Counted from the stretch's first letter, positions 1-5,793 are shown. The stretch is 7,410 bases of DNA from Candidatus Bathyarchaeota archaeon (GCA_015520475.1 WAQA01000243.1:1-7410); one strand, 5' to 3'. Notes: generated from the sequence alone by a model not told the origin. Translations and numbers: made by a program.

Positions 1-1
1 C

Positions 2-13
2 CATATCATCACC
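2..13 (-). promoter_or_regulatory. Possible Shine-Dalgarno and start codon of a divergent gene leaving the window
   Basis: On the minus strand the sequence GGTGAT (13 to 8) is followed after three bases by an ATG (4 to 2). This is a full match to the archaeal Shine-Dalgarno core at usable spacing. It suggests that a divergently transcribed gene starts at position 4 and runs out of the window to the left, which would make 5-231 a shared divergent intergenic region. Only four bases of the putative gene are visible, so its identity cannot be judged. Confidence 0.3.
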
Positions 14-127
14 TTTTCAATGAAAAATAAAATTTTAGCAAATTTTTTTCTTTGATTTTTACTTTTTCCAGTATATTTCGTTTGTTTGGTTACTTTTGCA
101 ACTCTAAAGTAAAATGCATGTATATTC

Positions 128-151
128 AAAGTATTACATCTGTAATGCTTT
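128..151. promoter_or_regulatory. 24-bp dyad, candidate operator upstream of the filament-subunit gene
   Basis: AAAGTATTACA (128-138) and TGTAATGCTTT (141-151) are inverted copies differing at one position pair and separated by TC. The two-base centre is too tight for an RNA hairpin, but it suits a site for a homodimeric winged-helix or ribbon-helix-helix regulator. It ends 35 bp upstream of the TATA box at 187, where archaeal activators often bind. No other feature explains it. Confidence 0.45.
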
Positions 152-186
152 TGTTGGCTGATAAAAAATAAATTTTCTTCCAACCC

Positions 187-193
187 TTATATA
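187..193 (+). promoter_or_regulatory. TATA box (distal) for the filament-subunit gene
   Basis: TTATATA sits about 42 bp upstream of the ATG at 232. A start site about 25 bp downstream would fall near 215 and give a short leader that keeps the purine-rich Shine-Dalgarno at 219-226. This fits a well-translated structural protein. Confidence 0.5.
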
Positions 194-202
194 CTACGCA
201 GC

Positions 203-211
203 CTATATAAA
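203..211 (+). promoter_or_regulatory. Second TATA-like box (proximal)
   Basis: CTATATAAA is centred about 25 bp upstream of the ATG at 232, so initiation from it would give a leaderless mRNA. Together with the box at 187-193 this makes a tandem arrangement that could give one leadered and one leaderless transcript. Which box is used cannot be told from sequence. Confidence 0.4.
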
Positions 212-218
212 GGTAAAA

Positions 219-226
219 GTGGAGAG
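219..226 (+). promoter_or_regulatory. Shine-Dalgarno for the filament-subunit gene
   Basis: GTGGAGAG ends five bases before the ATG at 232, with the GGAG core seven bases away. It supports that start and the use of the upstream TATA box. Confidence 0.5.
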
Positions 227-231
227 AAGGG

Positions 232-756
232 ATGAAAGAGAAAATCTACGCATTAGCCCTGTTCACCTTAGTACTTATAGGTGTGTCTGCTGCTTGGGCG
301 GCGTATAGTGGTACATCAACTGTCACCGTAAGTAAAATAGAGGATATAGCGGCTCTGTCAGCGTCAGATAAGACGTTCACAGTCTCAATTTATAGACGAG
401 GATGGTTCTATGGAACTAAAGCGGATGTATTCACAATAACGGATCCAAGTGATAATACTAAGGCGCCAGCTACAAACAAGATATATGTCACCGTAATACT
501 GCTGAATGCTCCTGAACTGAGGCGATACTTCAGATACTTGACTATTAAAGTGGATCTCAACAATGGAACTAGCCATGTTATCGACTATATAACTCTAACG
601 AACGCTGAAGTGCTCTTGGACGCTAGCACATTAAAGGCGGGAGGAGGAGTCTGGACCATAGACTTAACGGCTTACGGATACGCTTGGAAGACTGGATCAA
701 ACATCCAGATACAGCTGATAGCATCAGTAGAACCGGCTGAAGCTAGCACAGAGTAG
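232..756 (+). CDS. Secreted beta-rich protein with SipW-type signal peptide; candidate TasA/AbpA-like filament subunit
   Basis: The 174-residue product starts with Lys-rich MKEK, then a hydrophobic segment (residues 6-22) ending in the A-x-A site AWA, so cleavage after residue 23 leaves AYSGTSTVTV. The small/aromatic/Ser-Gly-Thr start followed by alternating polar and hydrophobic residues is the hallmark of SipW-dependent camelysin/TasA-type proteins. There is no type IV prepilin (PibD) site ahead of the hydrophobic segment. The mature part of about 150 residues is strand-rich, lacks cysteine, has one N-glycosylation sequon (N111-G-T) and no second membrane segment, so it should be released or polymerised outside the cell. 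In known archaeal bundling pili and bacterial TasA, such subunits join by donor-strand exchange. The gene next door is a matching signal peptidase, which strengthens the call. Subunit function is inference; a monomeric surface protein is possible. The start is supported by a Shine-Dalgarno and TATA boxes. Confidence 0.6.
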   Translation: MKEKIYALALFTLVLIGVSAAWAAYSGTSTVTVSKIEDIAALSASDKTFTVSIYRRGWFYGTKADVFTITDPSDNTKAPATNKIYVTVILLNAPELRRYFRYLTIKVDLNNGTSHVIDYITLTNAEVLLDASTLKAGGGVWTIDLTAYGYAWKTGSNIQIQLIASVEPAEASTE

Positions 757-823
757 TAGTGGCTGAGATGTAACAGTCAACGGGACACAACAGCCTCCCC
801 TCACTATTTTATTTCCTATAAAA

Positions 824-1684
824 ATGTCAACGGTGATCAGTTTGAGCTCTTCTAGAGTATTCGGCGGTGCATGTTTGGCATCTGCAATAAGCCTGACAAG
901 TTTCTTATTGCTCATACTATTAAAGGGTAATCTGCCGCCAACCACAATGTTCATGTACGTTGGTTTACTGGGAGCGACTATAGGTGGCCTACTGTATCTC
1001 GGCATAGATGCGACAATCACTTTAAAGGAACAGAGATCCGGAGATAATATCAGATTAATTAGAAGTAGCAATGGGAGGGTTATAGCGATAGGTAACGGTG
1101 GGGGCAATTATGTGATACGTCGTCTTCATCGTCGGGGAGAAGTTAAGCTGGGAAGACCTAACCAATTAAAGGACAAGAGAATATTGAAATGGATGAAGAT
1201 TACTCTTATAACATTTCTTCTTCTTGAGGCATATCTCATAATAGTCTTTATCAGCGGAACATTCACTCCTATAATGGTCATTCCATCCCAGAGTATGGCT
1301 CCAACATTGAATAGGGGTGATCTAGTCTTCATTGTAGGCGTAGATGCTAAAACCATAAATGTAGGAGACATTATAGTTTTTAATGTTCCTCCACCATATA
1401 ATAAGTATACGCCCTCCCCTGTAATTCACAGAGTTATAAAGGTGGAAGTTAAGGGAGGAGAAATATTCTTTAAAACTAAAGGAGATAATAATCCTTCAGC
1501 AGATGCATGGGAGGTTCCGGCTGGAAACGTCATTGGAAAACTCAACGGTAAGATACCGTATATTGGATTCCCAATACTATTTCTAAAGACTCCATATGGG
1601 CTGGCTGTAGCTGCACTGTTACTGTTGACGTGGATATTCCGTCCGCAGCTCAGGAAGGCTTCAAGGGAGGGGGGAAGTGAATAA
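824..1684 (+). CDS. Signal peptidase I, archaeal/SipW (Ser-His) type, with extra N-terminal membrane hairpin
   Basis: This is a membrane serine protease that removes secretory signal peptides on the outer face of the membrane. The catalytic domain (about 150-250) shows box B with S155-Q-S157-M158, S157 being the nucleophile; box D V-I-H202-R-V with His where bacterial LepB has Lys; and box E K-G-D221-N-N-P with D227 in the following S-A-D. His at box D marks the ER/archaeal/SipW class. Membrane segments are predicted at about 14-33, 43-62, 123-146 and 257-272. The first two plus a basic, glycine-containing linker (65-122) form an N-terminal extension of about 120 residues beyond the usual single anchor. 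It follows the small secreted protein by 67 bp and is its likely dedicated processing enzyme. No clear Shine-Dalgarno precedes the ATG. The frame is open back to 767 but offers no ATG, GTG or TTG, so 824 is kept. The T-rich stretch at 801-814 could attenuate or terminate the upstream transcript, lowering expression relative to the subunit. Confidence 0.88.
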   Translation: MSTVISLSSSRVFGGACLASAISLTSFLLLILLKGNLPPTTMFMYVGLLGATIGGLLYLGIDATITLKEQRSGDNIRLIRSSNGRVIAIGNGGGNYVIRRLHRRGEVKLGRPNQLKDKRILKWMKITLITFLLLEAYLIIVFISGTFTPIMVIPSQSMAPTLNRGDLVFIVGVDAKTINVGDIIVFNVPPPYNKYTPSPVIHRVIKVEVKGGEIFFKTKGDNNPSADAWEVPAGNVIGKLNGKIPYIGFPILFLKTPYGLAVAALLLLTWIFRPQLRKASREGGSE

Positions 1685-2427
1685 TGTCCAGGAAAACTCA
1701 AATGAATAAATGTGTGTTCGTTCAAGATAAGATATGTAATGTTGATGCAGATGAGATACCGCTTGAAGTATGTAAATTATGCCTTGAGGTATGGAAGACA
1801 AGTAATGAGAACATCACCGTGAAACGTTCAATGGAAAGACCCTCAAGAACCACAGAAGAATCTGAGGAACCAGATTATAGGAGGATCTATAGTAGTCTCT
1901 CCGAACTTGACCGTCTCTTCTCAGAGGGGAAGATCAATCCAGACGCGTATATCCAACGGAGAAGAGAAGTAATAGATTCAATATCCTATAAGAAGCCTGC
2001 TAGATCTAAATTTAAAAATTTAGAGGCTATGCTTAGGAGGATGGAGCGCGGAGAGGCAAAAGTAGCGTTGATCGAAGAGAAAGGTAGGCGATTAAAGGTT
2101 AAACTAATCTTTCCAGAAGGGTGGCCTATACAAGATAGGATCCGGGATGAAACCTTAAACGCGATATTTGAGCTCTATGAACGATTAGGGGATAAAGCGA
2201 AGGATATACGGATCGAACTTAACAATTTCAAAGTTGCAAGTTTAGGGTTCAAGGATGGAAAGCTTGTACTTTTAATTTTAGATCCAGACCAAGAATTCAA
2301 GAGTTTTGAAGAGGATATCGAGAAGGCCTATGTGCACCTTAAAGAAGAAACCAACTGGGAAGAGAAGATACCTAGAATATATAGGGAGTGTTTCCAATCG
2401 TATCGAGATAAAGTTTACATCATCTAA
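1684..2427 (+). CDS. Cytoplasmic protein with N-terminal Cys4 zinc site and SHOCT-like segment, function unknown
   Basis: The ATG shares its A with the TAA of the signal peptidase gene, so the two are translationally coupled; a GGAGG stands at 1666-1670. The 247-residue protein has no signal or membrane segment. Residues 10-33 carry C10-x7-C18-x11-C30-x2-C33, a likely zinc-binding knuckle. Residues 40-66 are polar and probably disordered. Residues 70-99 (LSELDRLFSEGKINPDAYIQ and after) match the SHOCT/short-helix pattern of 'Leu-rich helix, G-x-I-x-x-x-x-Y/F'. Residues 123-223 alternate strands and helices, with K-L-V-L-L-I-L-D-P-D at 193-202, which weakly recalls roadblock/LC7-type folds. 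No catalytic motif is seen. Coupling to the peptidase suggests a role in making or regulating the secreted product, perhaps as an adaptor or regulator. The family is not recognised with certainty. Confidence 0.7.
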   Translation: MSRKTQMNKCVFVQDKICNVDADEIPLEVCKLCLEVWKTSNENITVKRSMERPSRTTEESEEPDYRRIYSSLSELDRLFSEGKINPDAYIQRRREVIDSISYKKPARSKFKNLEAMLRRMERGEAKVALIEEKGRRLKVKLIFPEGWPIQDRIRDETLNAIFELYERLGDKAKDIRIELNNFKVASLGFKDGKLVLLILDPDQEFKSFEEDIEKAYVHLKEETNWEEKIPRIYRECFQSYRDKVYII

Positions 2428-2459
2428 TCTTCCCTCTACCAGCAAGAGATATTATAGGT

Positions 2460-3146
2460 TTATGATGAATTAATCTTGATTCTTATTCCTTCTCTCTTGT
2501 CAATGTTATACTCGTAAGAGTTTAATGCGTGATTTATTCCTCTCATCTTGAGTATCTTTAAGCATCTCTTTAACATTCCCTTCTCATAGTACGTTTCCAT
2601 AAGTATTATTCCATCAGCTATAAACTCTTCTATGCTCTCTCCAATCCTACTTGTTCCCCATGGTACATCAGCGATCATGATTGTTGTGCAGCCTGTTCTC
2701 TTAACGAGCTTATAGAGTAAGCGGATGAGATGTCTCTTCTCTAAGTCACTCTTTAAACCGATGTACAGGGCTGTGATAGAGTCTATGACGAGCCTCTCAG
2801 CATGCAAGAAGACAACTGCATCCATAATCTGGTTTAAGGCTGATTGAATCTCTATTTCAGCCGAGATTGACAGATCAAGCACAACTATCTTCTTCTCATC
2901 GATCAATGACTTAAAATCCCATCCGAAATTTTCCATCTCATATAGGAACATATCCTTACTCTCTGCAAAACATGCATATACGCCGGGCTTTCCATACTTT
3001 ACAGCTCCATCATAGATGAACTTGGCTGAGAGAATAGTCTTGCCAGCTCCAGGATAACCTGCTAAGAGAACGACGCTGCCTCTAAGAAATCCTCCATCAA
3101 GCAATTTATCAAGTCCAGGGTTCCCCGATGAGATCCTTTTATTCAA
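2460..3146 (-). CDS. KaiC-like (RecA-superfamily) single-domain ATPase
   Basis: A 228-residue cytoplasmic ATPase of the archaeal KaiC-like family, thought to act in signal transduction rather than in a clock. It opens with R-I-S-S-G-N-P-G-L-D-K-L-L-D-G-G-F, the usual family start. Walker A is GYPGAGKT (30-37) and Walker B is RLVIDS (118-123, D122). The C-terminal K-I-L-K-M-R-G (197-203), followed by a strand, is also typical. The usual paired catalytic glutamates are A61-E62 here, so the first is missing, which may lower ATPase activity. Length equals one KaiC domain. Translation must begin at TTG (3146-3144) or the ATT just before it, because an in-frame TGA stands nine bases upstream; GGGAG precedes at about 11 bases. 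The start overlaps the end of the broken upstream frame. The gene is convergent with the zinc-site gene, 32 bp apart. Confidence 0.88.
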   Translation of the reverse strand: MNKRISSGNPGLDKLLDGGFLRGSVVLLAGYPGAGKTILSAKFIYDGAVKYGKPGVYACFAESKDMFLYEMENFGWDFKSLIDEKKIVVLDLSISAEIEIQSALNQIMDAVVFLHAERLVIDSITALYIGLKSDLEKRHLIRLLYKLVKRTGCTTIMIADVPWGTSRIGESIEEFIADGIILMETYYEKGMLKRCLKILKMRGINHALNSYEYNIDKREGIRIKINSS

Positions 3147-3347
3147 AATTCTTCACTCTCCCAACTATGTTTTGGATATCTTTAGGAATCTGACAGTCGC
3201 ATGGAATAGTCACATTTAAAACCTTCAGTTCAATCATCCAGGTGATCTTCCATCCCCCGTCAGCGTTCTCGGTTGTCTTTATAGGGGAGCGATGGAAAAT
3301 ATCTCCTCCATTGAGGTGTCCATGCTAATGCTTCAATTATCTCCCAT
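3139..3347 (-). pseudogene. Small gene upstream of the KaiC-like gene, apparently broken by two frameshifts
   Basis: Minus-strand reading frames join into one plausible small protein only if two frameshifts are allowed. The first part, in the frame of W-E-I-I-E-A-L-A-W-T-P-Q-W-R-R-Y-F-P, begins beside an ATG (3347) that opens onto TGA after four codons; losing one base of the following GGG run would join them. The second part, shifted near 3280, reads K-T-T-E-N-A-D-G-G-W-K-I-T-W and ends in I-P-K-D-I-Q-N-I-V-G-R-V-K-N-F-E before TAA (3139-3141). That stop overlaps the TTG of the KaiC-like gene, the close coupling of true operon neighbours. The end weakly recalls Asp23/Gls24 proteins (strand, then I-P-x-x-x-Q-x-x-V). 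Decay, assembly error, or a real 32-codon ORF from the ATG of W-M-I-E-L are all possible. Confidence 0.4.
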
Positions 3348-3363
3348 CTTTTATCCAAAAATA

Positions 3364-3383
3364 GATATAAAAACTTTTTGATG
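3364..3383 (-). promoter_or_regulatory. BRE/TATA promoter driving the KaiC-like transcript
   Basis: The minus strand reads CATCAAAAAGTTTTTATATC, a close match to the archaeal BRE (A-rich) plus TATA consensus. The TATA part is centred near 3369, so a start site near 3344 is expected, beside the ATG at 3347. This would give a near-leaderless message through the broken small gene into the KaiC-like gene. The plus strand also carries an A-run and ATATAAAA here, but no convincing gene follows it. Confidence 0.5.
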
Positions 3384-3451
3384 ACATGATCCTTCCTGAA
3401 TGTTTATACTCTATCTATCCCCATTTAAGGTATGAATTAAAAATTCGGAAA

Positions 3452-3550
3452 GGTGAGCTAGGTCGTGAGCTTCATGCTTCTCCACTTGTGCTTCTTACGG
3501 GAAACCTTCCCAGAGTCCGAGCTTCACTGCATGTTCTGGATCGGCTCACC
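3452..3550. repeat. Nested inverted repeats, candidate structured RNA
   Basis: GGTGAGC (3452-3458) and GCTCACC (3544-3550) are exact inverted copies and extend by one G-T pair inward. Inside them CATGC (3473-3477) pairs with GCATG (3529-3533), and inside that GGGAA (3499-3503) pairs with TTCCC (3507-3511) over a three-base loop. The pairs are properly nested, so a single folded hairpin-like RNA of about 100 nt is possible on either strand. The segment is visibly richer in G+C than its flanks. It matches no tRNA, 5S, SRP or RNase P RNA pattern that I recognise. Confidence 0.3.
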
Positions 3551-3570
3551 ACAACCCCTGACTGGAGCAT
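3472..3570 (-). CDS. Tiny 32-codon reading frame with its own TATA box and strong Shine-Dalgarno
   Basis: The frame starts at ATG 3570 with GAGGAGG (3582-3576) five bases upstream, the strongest Shine-Dalgarno in the window. A TATA-like CTTATATC (3612-3605) lies about 38 bp before the ATG and would place the transcript start just at the Shine-Dalgarno. The product starts MLQSGVVVSRSR, is rich in Arg, Ser and Thr, has one Cys (residue 14) and ends at TGA 3472-3474. It has no membrane segment or known motif. The frame is also open upstream to a TAG near 3615. It lies wholly inside nested inverted repeats, so it may be a translated peptide, a leader, or a chance frame over a structured RNA or mobile-element remnant. 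Confidence 0.3.
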   Translation of the reverse strand: MLQSGVVVSRSRTCSEARTLGRFPVRSTSGEA

Positions 3571-3604
3571 ATAGTCCTCCTCAATAATAGATTTACTGAG
3601 CAGA

Positions 3605-3612
3605 GATATAAG
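3605..3612 (-). promoter_or_regulatory. TATA-like box for the 32-codon unit
   Basis: CTTATATC on the minus strand is about 26 bp upstream of the GAGGAGG at 3582-3576. This spacing would start a transcript directly at the Shine-Dalgarno of the 32-codon frame. No convincing A-rich BRE precedes it. Confidence 0.3.
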
Positions 3613-3628
3613 CTAACGATAATTCATC

Positions 3629-3803
3629 TTATGGTCTGAGCCACAAGATTCCTCGCCGAAAATTGAAGTAAACCTTCCCCTTTTCATTTAAACAGAGTTT
3701 AATATGTATGTCGCTCTTTATGTGCATCCGGCTAATCTCCTGATAAAGCCCTATTAATAGGTGAAGGCTTCCCAATTATTCCGATAACTTCGATCGTTAC
3801 CAT
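3629..3803 (-). pseudogene. Small frameshifted gene remnant
   Basis: From ATG 3803 the minus strand reads MVTIEVIGIIGKPSPINRAL and stops at TAG 3732-3734. In the +1 frame the same region continues as L-Y-Q-E-I-S-R-M-H-I-K-S-D-I-H-I-K-L-C and ends F-N-F-R-R-G-I-L-W-L-R-P before TAA 3629-3631. Joining the two at about 3745 gives one protein of about 58 residues with a strand-turn-helix-strand look, so a single-base frameshift is the simplest explanation. The second half alone could be a 32-residue ORF: ATG 3725-3727, with AGGAG nine bases upstream. The family is not recognised. Confidence 0.35.
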
Positions 3804-3842
3804 GGTTAGCTTAAATATTTCCCATAAGCTGTACGTTACTAA

Positions 3843-5756
3843 CTAATCTGCTGGCAGGCTTCTATCTTTTCTCAGCAACCTTAAGACAATGAGTAATATC
3901 GTTGATATCAGTATAACTGCCGTTAGGATGCTGACCAAATCTATTGTTGGAGGCCCCTCAACAATTTTTCCTTCTCCGACGGTGCTTAATGGGAAGAGAA
4001 TAAGGTTGATTCTAGTTTTTCCAGCCCTTACAAGATGCAGTCCTCCTAGAAAAAGATTCCTTAATCTGTCCCCGCTTCTCCCATCTATATATACGGTTCC
4101 TCTGTTTGATGAGGCTGAGATGACATTGAGTTTTCCATTCAGTCTTATCGTTACGTTTAAGTCTCTAATGTTGAATTTGAGTGTATCGCTTGTATTAAAT
4201 AGTTTTAAGCCTAATAGAAGATACTCGTCTTCTGGTGTTTGGTACACTCTATATTCTATGAAGGGTTCGATAACTATAACGTCTACCTGTAATTCTCCTT
4301 TAATCACCTTCAACGAGTATTCGCCGGCTTTGAACTCTCCTATGGGAAGAAAACTCCATGAAGAGGATTCGAGCTTTATCGTCTTTATAGGTCTTCCATC
4401 TAAGTATACCTCCAAGGTGCAGTTGCTCTCCTTTGAGAGTAAGAGTATCCGGAATATCTCTGATTCATCAAGGTTGAGTCTGCCGAGTTTAATGAAGTCT
4501 CCTTTGTTTAGGATGATATATTCTCCTTTGGAGGAGTCTCCTATTACTGTTCTGTAGATGCCTTGGAGATCCTCAGCTTCCAGCGTTAATGGAATAGAAC
4601 TACCAATCGATTTAACCCGAAGATATCTAGAGCTGTCTCTATTTGAAACTACATATATTAAGGCGTCTAATGGTACCTCTGTTGCTTCGCAGCCGCTGTT
4701 GGTGTTAACATATCCCTCACCCATTATTCCATCATAGACTGTTCCTGTACCTGGATTATACATCTGTACGCCGGCTGGATTATTTCCAAGAAACCATGAG
4801 GCGGATAACCCAGCCATAATATGATATATCTTAGCTATTCTTTCATTGGTTATGCTTCTAGCTGCTAATGCGAAGGCTTTAACTATGGTGGCGGGAACTA
4901 TGGGTGGGCAGGGATACGTTTCTGGAACGCGTCTCCATGAAAACCATATCTCGTCGGAGTATGTAAATTGATAGCTTATAGCAAGATGTACAAAAAGATT
5001 TTCCGCGGCTCTTCTGGCGCTCTTCACATATTCTGTCCTATTTAAGATTCTTCCTGCAAGCGATAATGCCTGAACTGGTAACCCTGGAGCATAGGTTGAG
5101 CTCTCACTATAGAAGCTCCAAGGAGGATATTCTTTGATGATATTCTCTAACATCATCTGCTTGGAGATTAGCTTACCTGAAAGTGATTCAATGTTCTCTT
5201 CTGCCCAGCCGGCATGGCTAGCGTTGTAGTAATAGGATAGACCCATTATTATGTGGGAGATCGTCCACGGCGAGGTTATCGAGGGGAAATACTGCTTTGA
5301 TCTCAGTATGGCCTCTTCAAGCCTCTTGGAGAAGGTTGCGTTGATTTCCTTGAAGATCATGTAGCCTAGGCCGAGGGCATGTATTGCTCTCCCAAACCAG
5401 TCGCCTGTCCCAAGCCTGTCTTTAACTCCATTGATGATGTAAAGATAGAATAATCCATTAGGATCCTGCATCTTCATGGTGAATATAAGTGCTTTCCTAG
5501 CACTTTCAAGAGCATTCTGGTCTTTGAAGTGAAGATAATAATTCATGTAGGTTATCGCTGCTCTGGCAGTATCATCTAAGTTTACGTTCCCCATAAACCA
5601 GCCGTTACTCCAGAACTCCCACCACCCTCCAGTCTTAGGATCATAGAGTTCATTTAAGTGAGAGAGATTTATTCTTAGAGGTTCAGCCTTCACAATACCT
5701 GTAATAATATAGGCTGAGATTAATAGGATGAATAAAACAGCAATATCTCTTCTCAT
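3843..5756 (-). CDS. Membrane-anchored extracellular six-hairpin glycosidase-like protein with CBM6/35-like module
   Basis: The 637-residue protein has an N-terminal signal segment (about 5-24, ending V-K-A), an alpha-helical domain (about 35-375), a beta-sandwich (388-498), a second strand-rich domain (500-600), a C-terminal membrane helix (606-627) and the basic tail R-L-L-R-K-D-R. It should therefore be displayed outside the cell. The helical domain shows features of (alpha/alpha)6-barrel carbohydrate enzymes: D-D-T-A-R-A (61-66), G-D-W-F-G-R-A (118-124), W-F-L-G-N-N-P-A (321-328) and N-T-N-S-G-C-E-A-T-E (351-360). D119 and E357 are candidate acids, by analogy only. The beta-sandwich has L-E-A-E-D, G-E-Y-I-I-L and W467, followed by F-K-A-G-E-Y-S-L, as in CBM6/35 carbohydrate-binding modules. 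Sequons such as N30-L-S and N139-A-T fit glycosylation. Substrate is unknown; turnover of surface glycans is a guess. ATG 5756 lacks a Shine-Dalgarno. Confidence 0.72.
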   Translation of the reverse strand: MRRDIAVLFILLISAYIITGIVKAEPLRINLSHLNELYDPKTGGWWEFWSNGWFMGNVNLDDTARAAITYMNYYLHFKDQNALESARKALIFTMKMQDPNGLFYLYIINGVKDRLGTGDWFGRAIHALGLGYMIFKEINATFSKRLEEAILRSKQYFPSITSPWTISHIIMGLSYYYNASHAGWAEENIESLSGKLISKQMMLENIIKEYPPWSFYSESSTYAPGLPVQALSLAGRILNRTEYVKSARRAAENLFVHLAISYQFTYSDEIWFSWRRVPETYPCPPIVPATIVKAFALAARSITNERIAKIYHIMAGLSASWFLGNNPAGVQMYNPGTGTVYDGIMGEGYVNTNSGCEATEVPLDALIYVVSNRDSSRYLRVKSIGSSIPLTLEAEDLQGIYRTVIGDSSKGEYIILNKGDFIKLGRLNLDESEIFRILLLSKESNCTLEVYLDGRPIKTIKLESSSWSFLPIGEFKAGEYSLKVIKGELQVDVIVIEPFIEYRVYQTPEDEYLLLGLKLFNTSDTLKFNIRDLNVTIRLNGKLNVISASSNRGTVYIDGRSGDRLRNLFLGGLHLVRAGKTRINLILFPLSTVGEGKIVEGPPTIDLVSILTAVILISTILLIVLRLLRKDRSLPAD

Positions 5757-5793
5757 CTTTATCGCTGATATAGCCCTGAATTATTGAGGTTAA

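Noticed and set aside
30..66. T-rich runs as a transcription terminator
   Set aside because: The runs could end a rightward gene from outside the window, but the left edge looks like a divergent start and the whole stretch is AT-rich, so the direction and function cannot be supported.
232..310. Type IV pilin (class III) signal peptide for the first gene
   Set aside because: There is no charged-Gly/Ala PibD cleavage site ahead of the hydrophobic segment. The A-x-A site after it fits signal peptidase I instead.
724..1107. Minus-strand frame of 127 codons under the signal peptidase start
   Set aside because: It overlaps two well-supported genes on the other strand and shows no domain or ribosome-binding site.
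3379..3399. C/D-box sRNA start (TGATGA, 11-nt spacer, CTGA)
   Set aside because: No C' box follows at the expected distance and no second D box completes the unit; the match is likely chance.
3386..3574. 62-codon plus-strand frame over the inverted-repeat island
   Set aside because: The TATA-like sequence at 3364-3373 is only about 17 bp before its ATG and there is no Shine-Dalgarno. The opposite strand has the better translation signals, so I did not call it, although a plus-strand RNA remains possible.
3600..3700. tRNA-like or other known RNA in the gene-poor stretch
   Set aside because: No T-arm GGTTCGAATCC-type motif, anticodon arm or acceptor pairing could be found.
3889..4557. Long open frame on the plus strand (222 codons)
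   Set aside because: It lies antisense inside the glycosidase-like gene, is Ser/Pro/Leu-rich without domains, and has no Shine-Dalgarno. It is a shadow frame.
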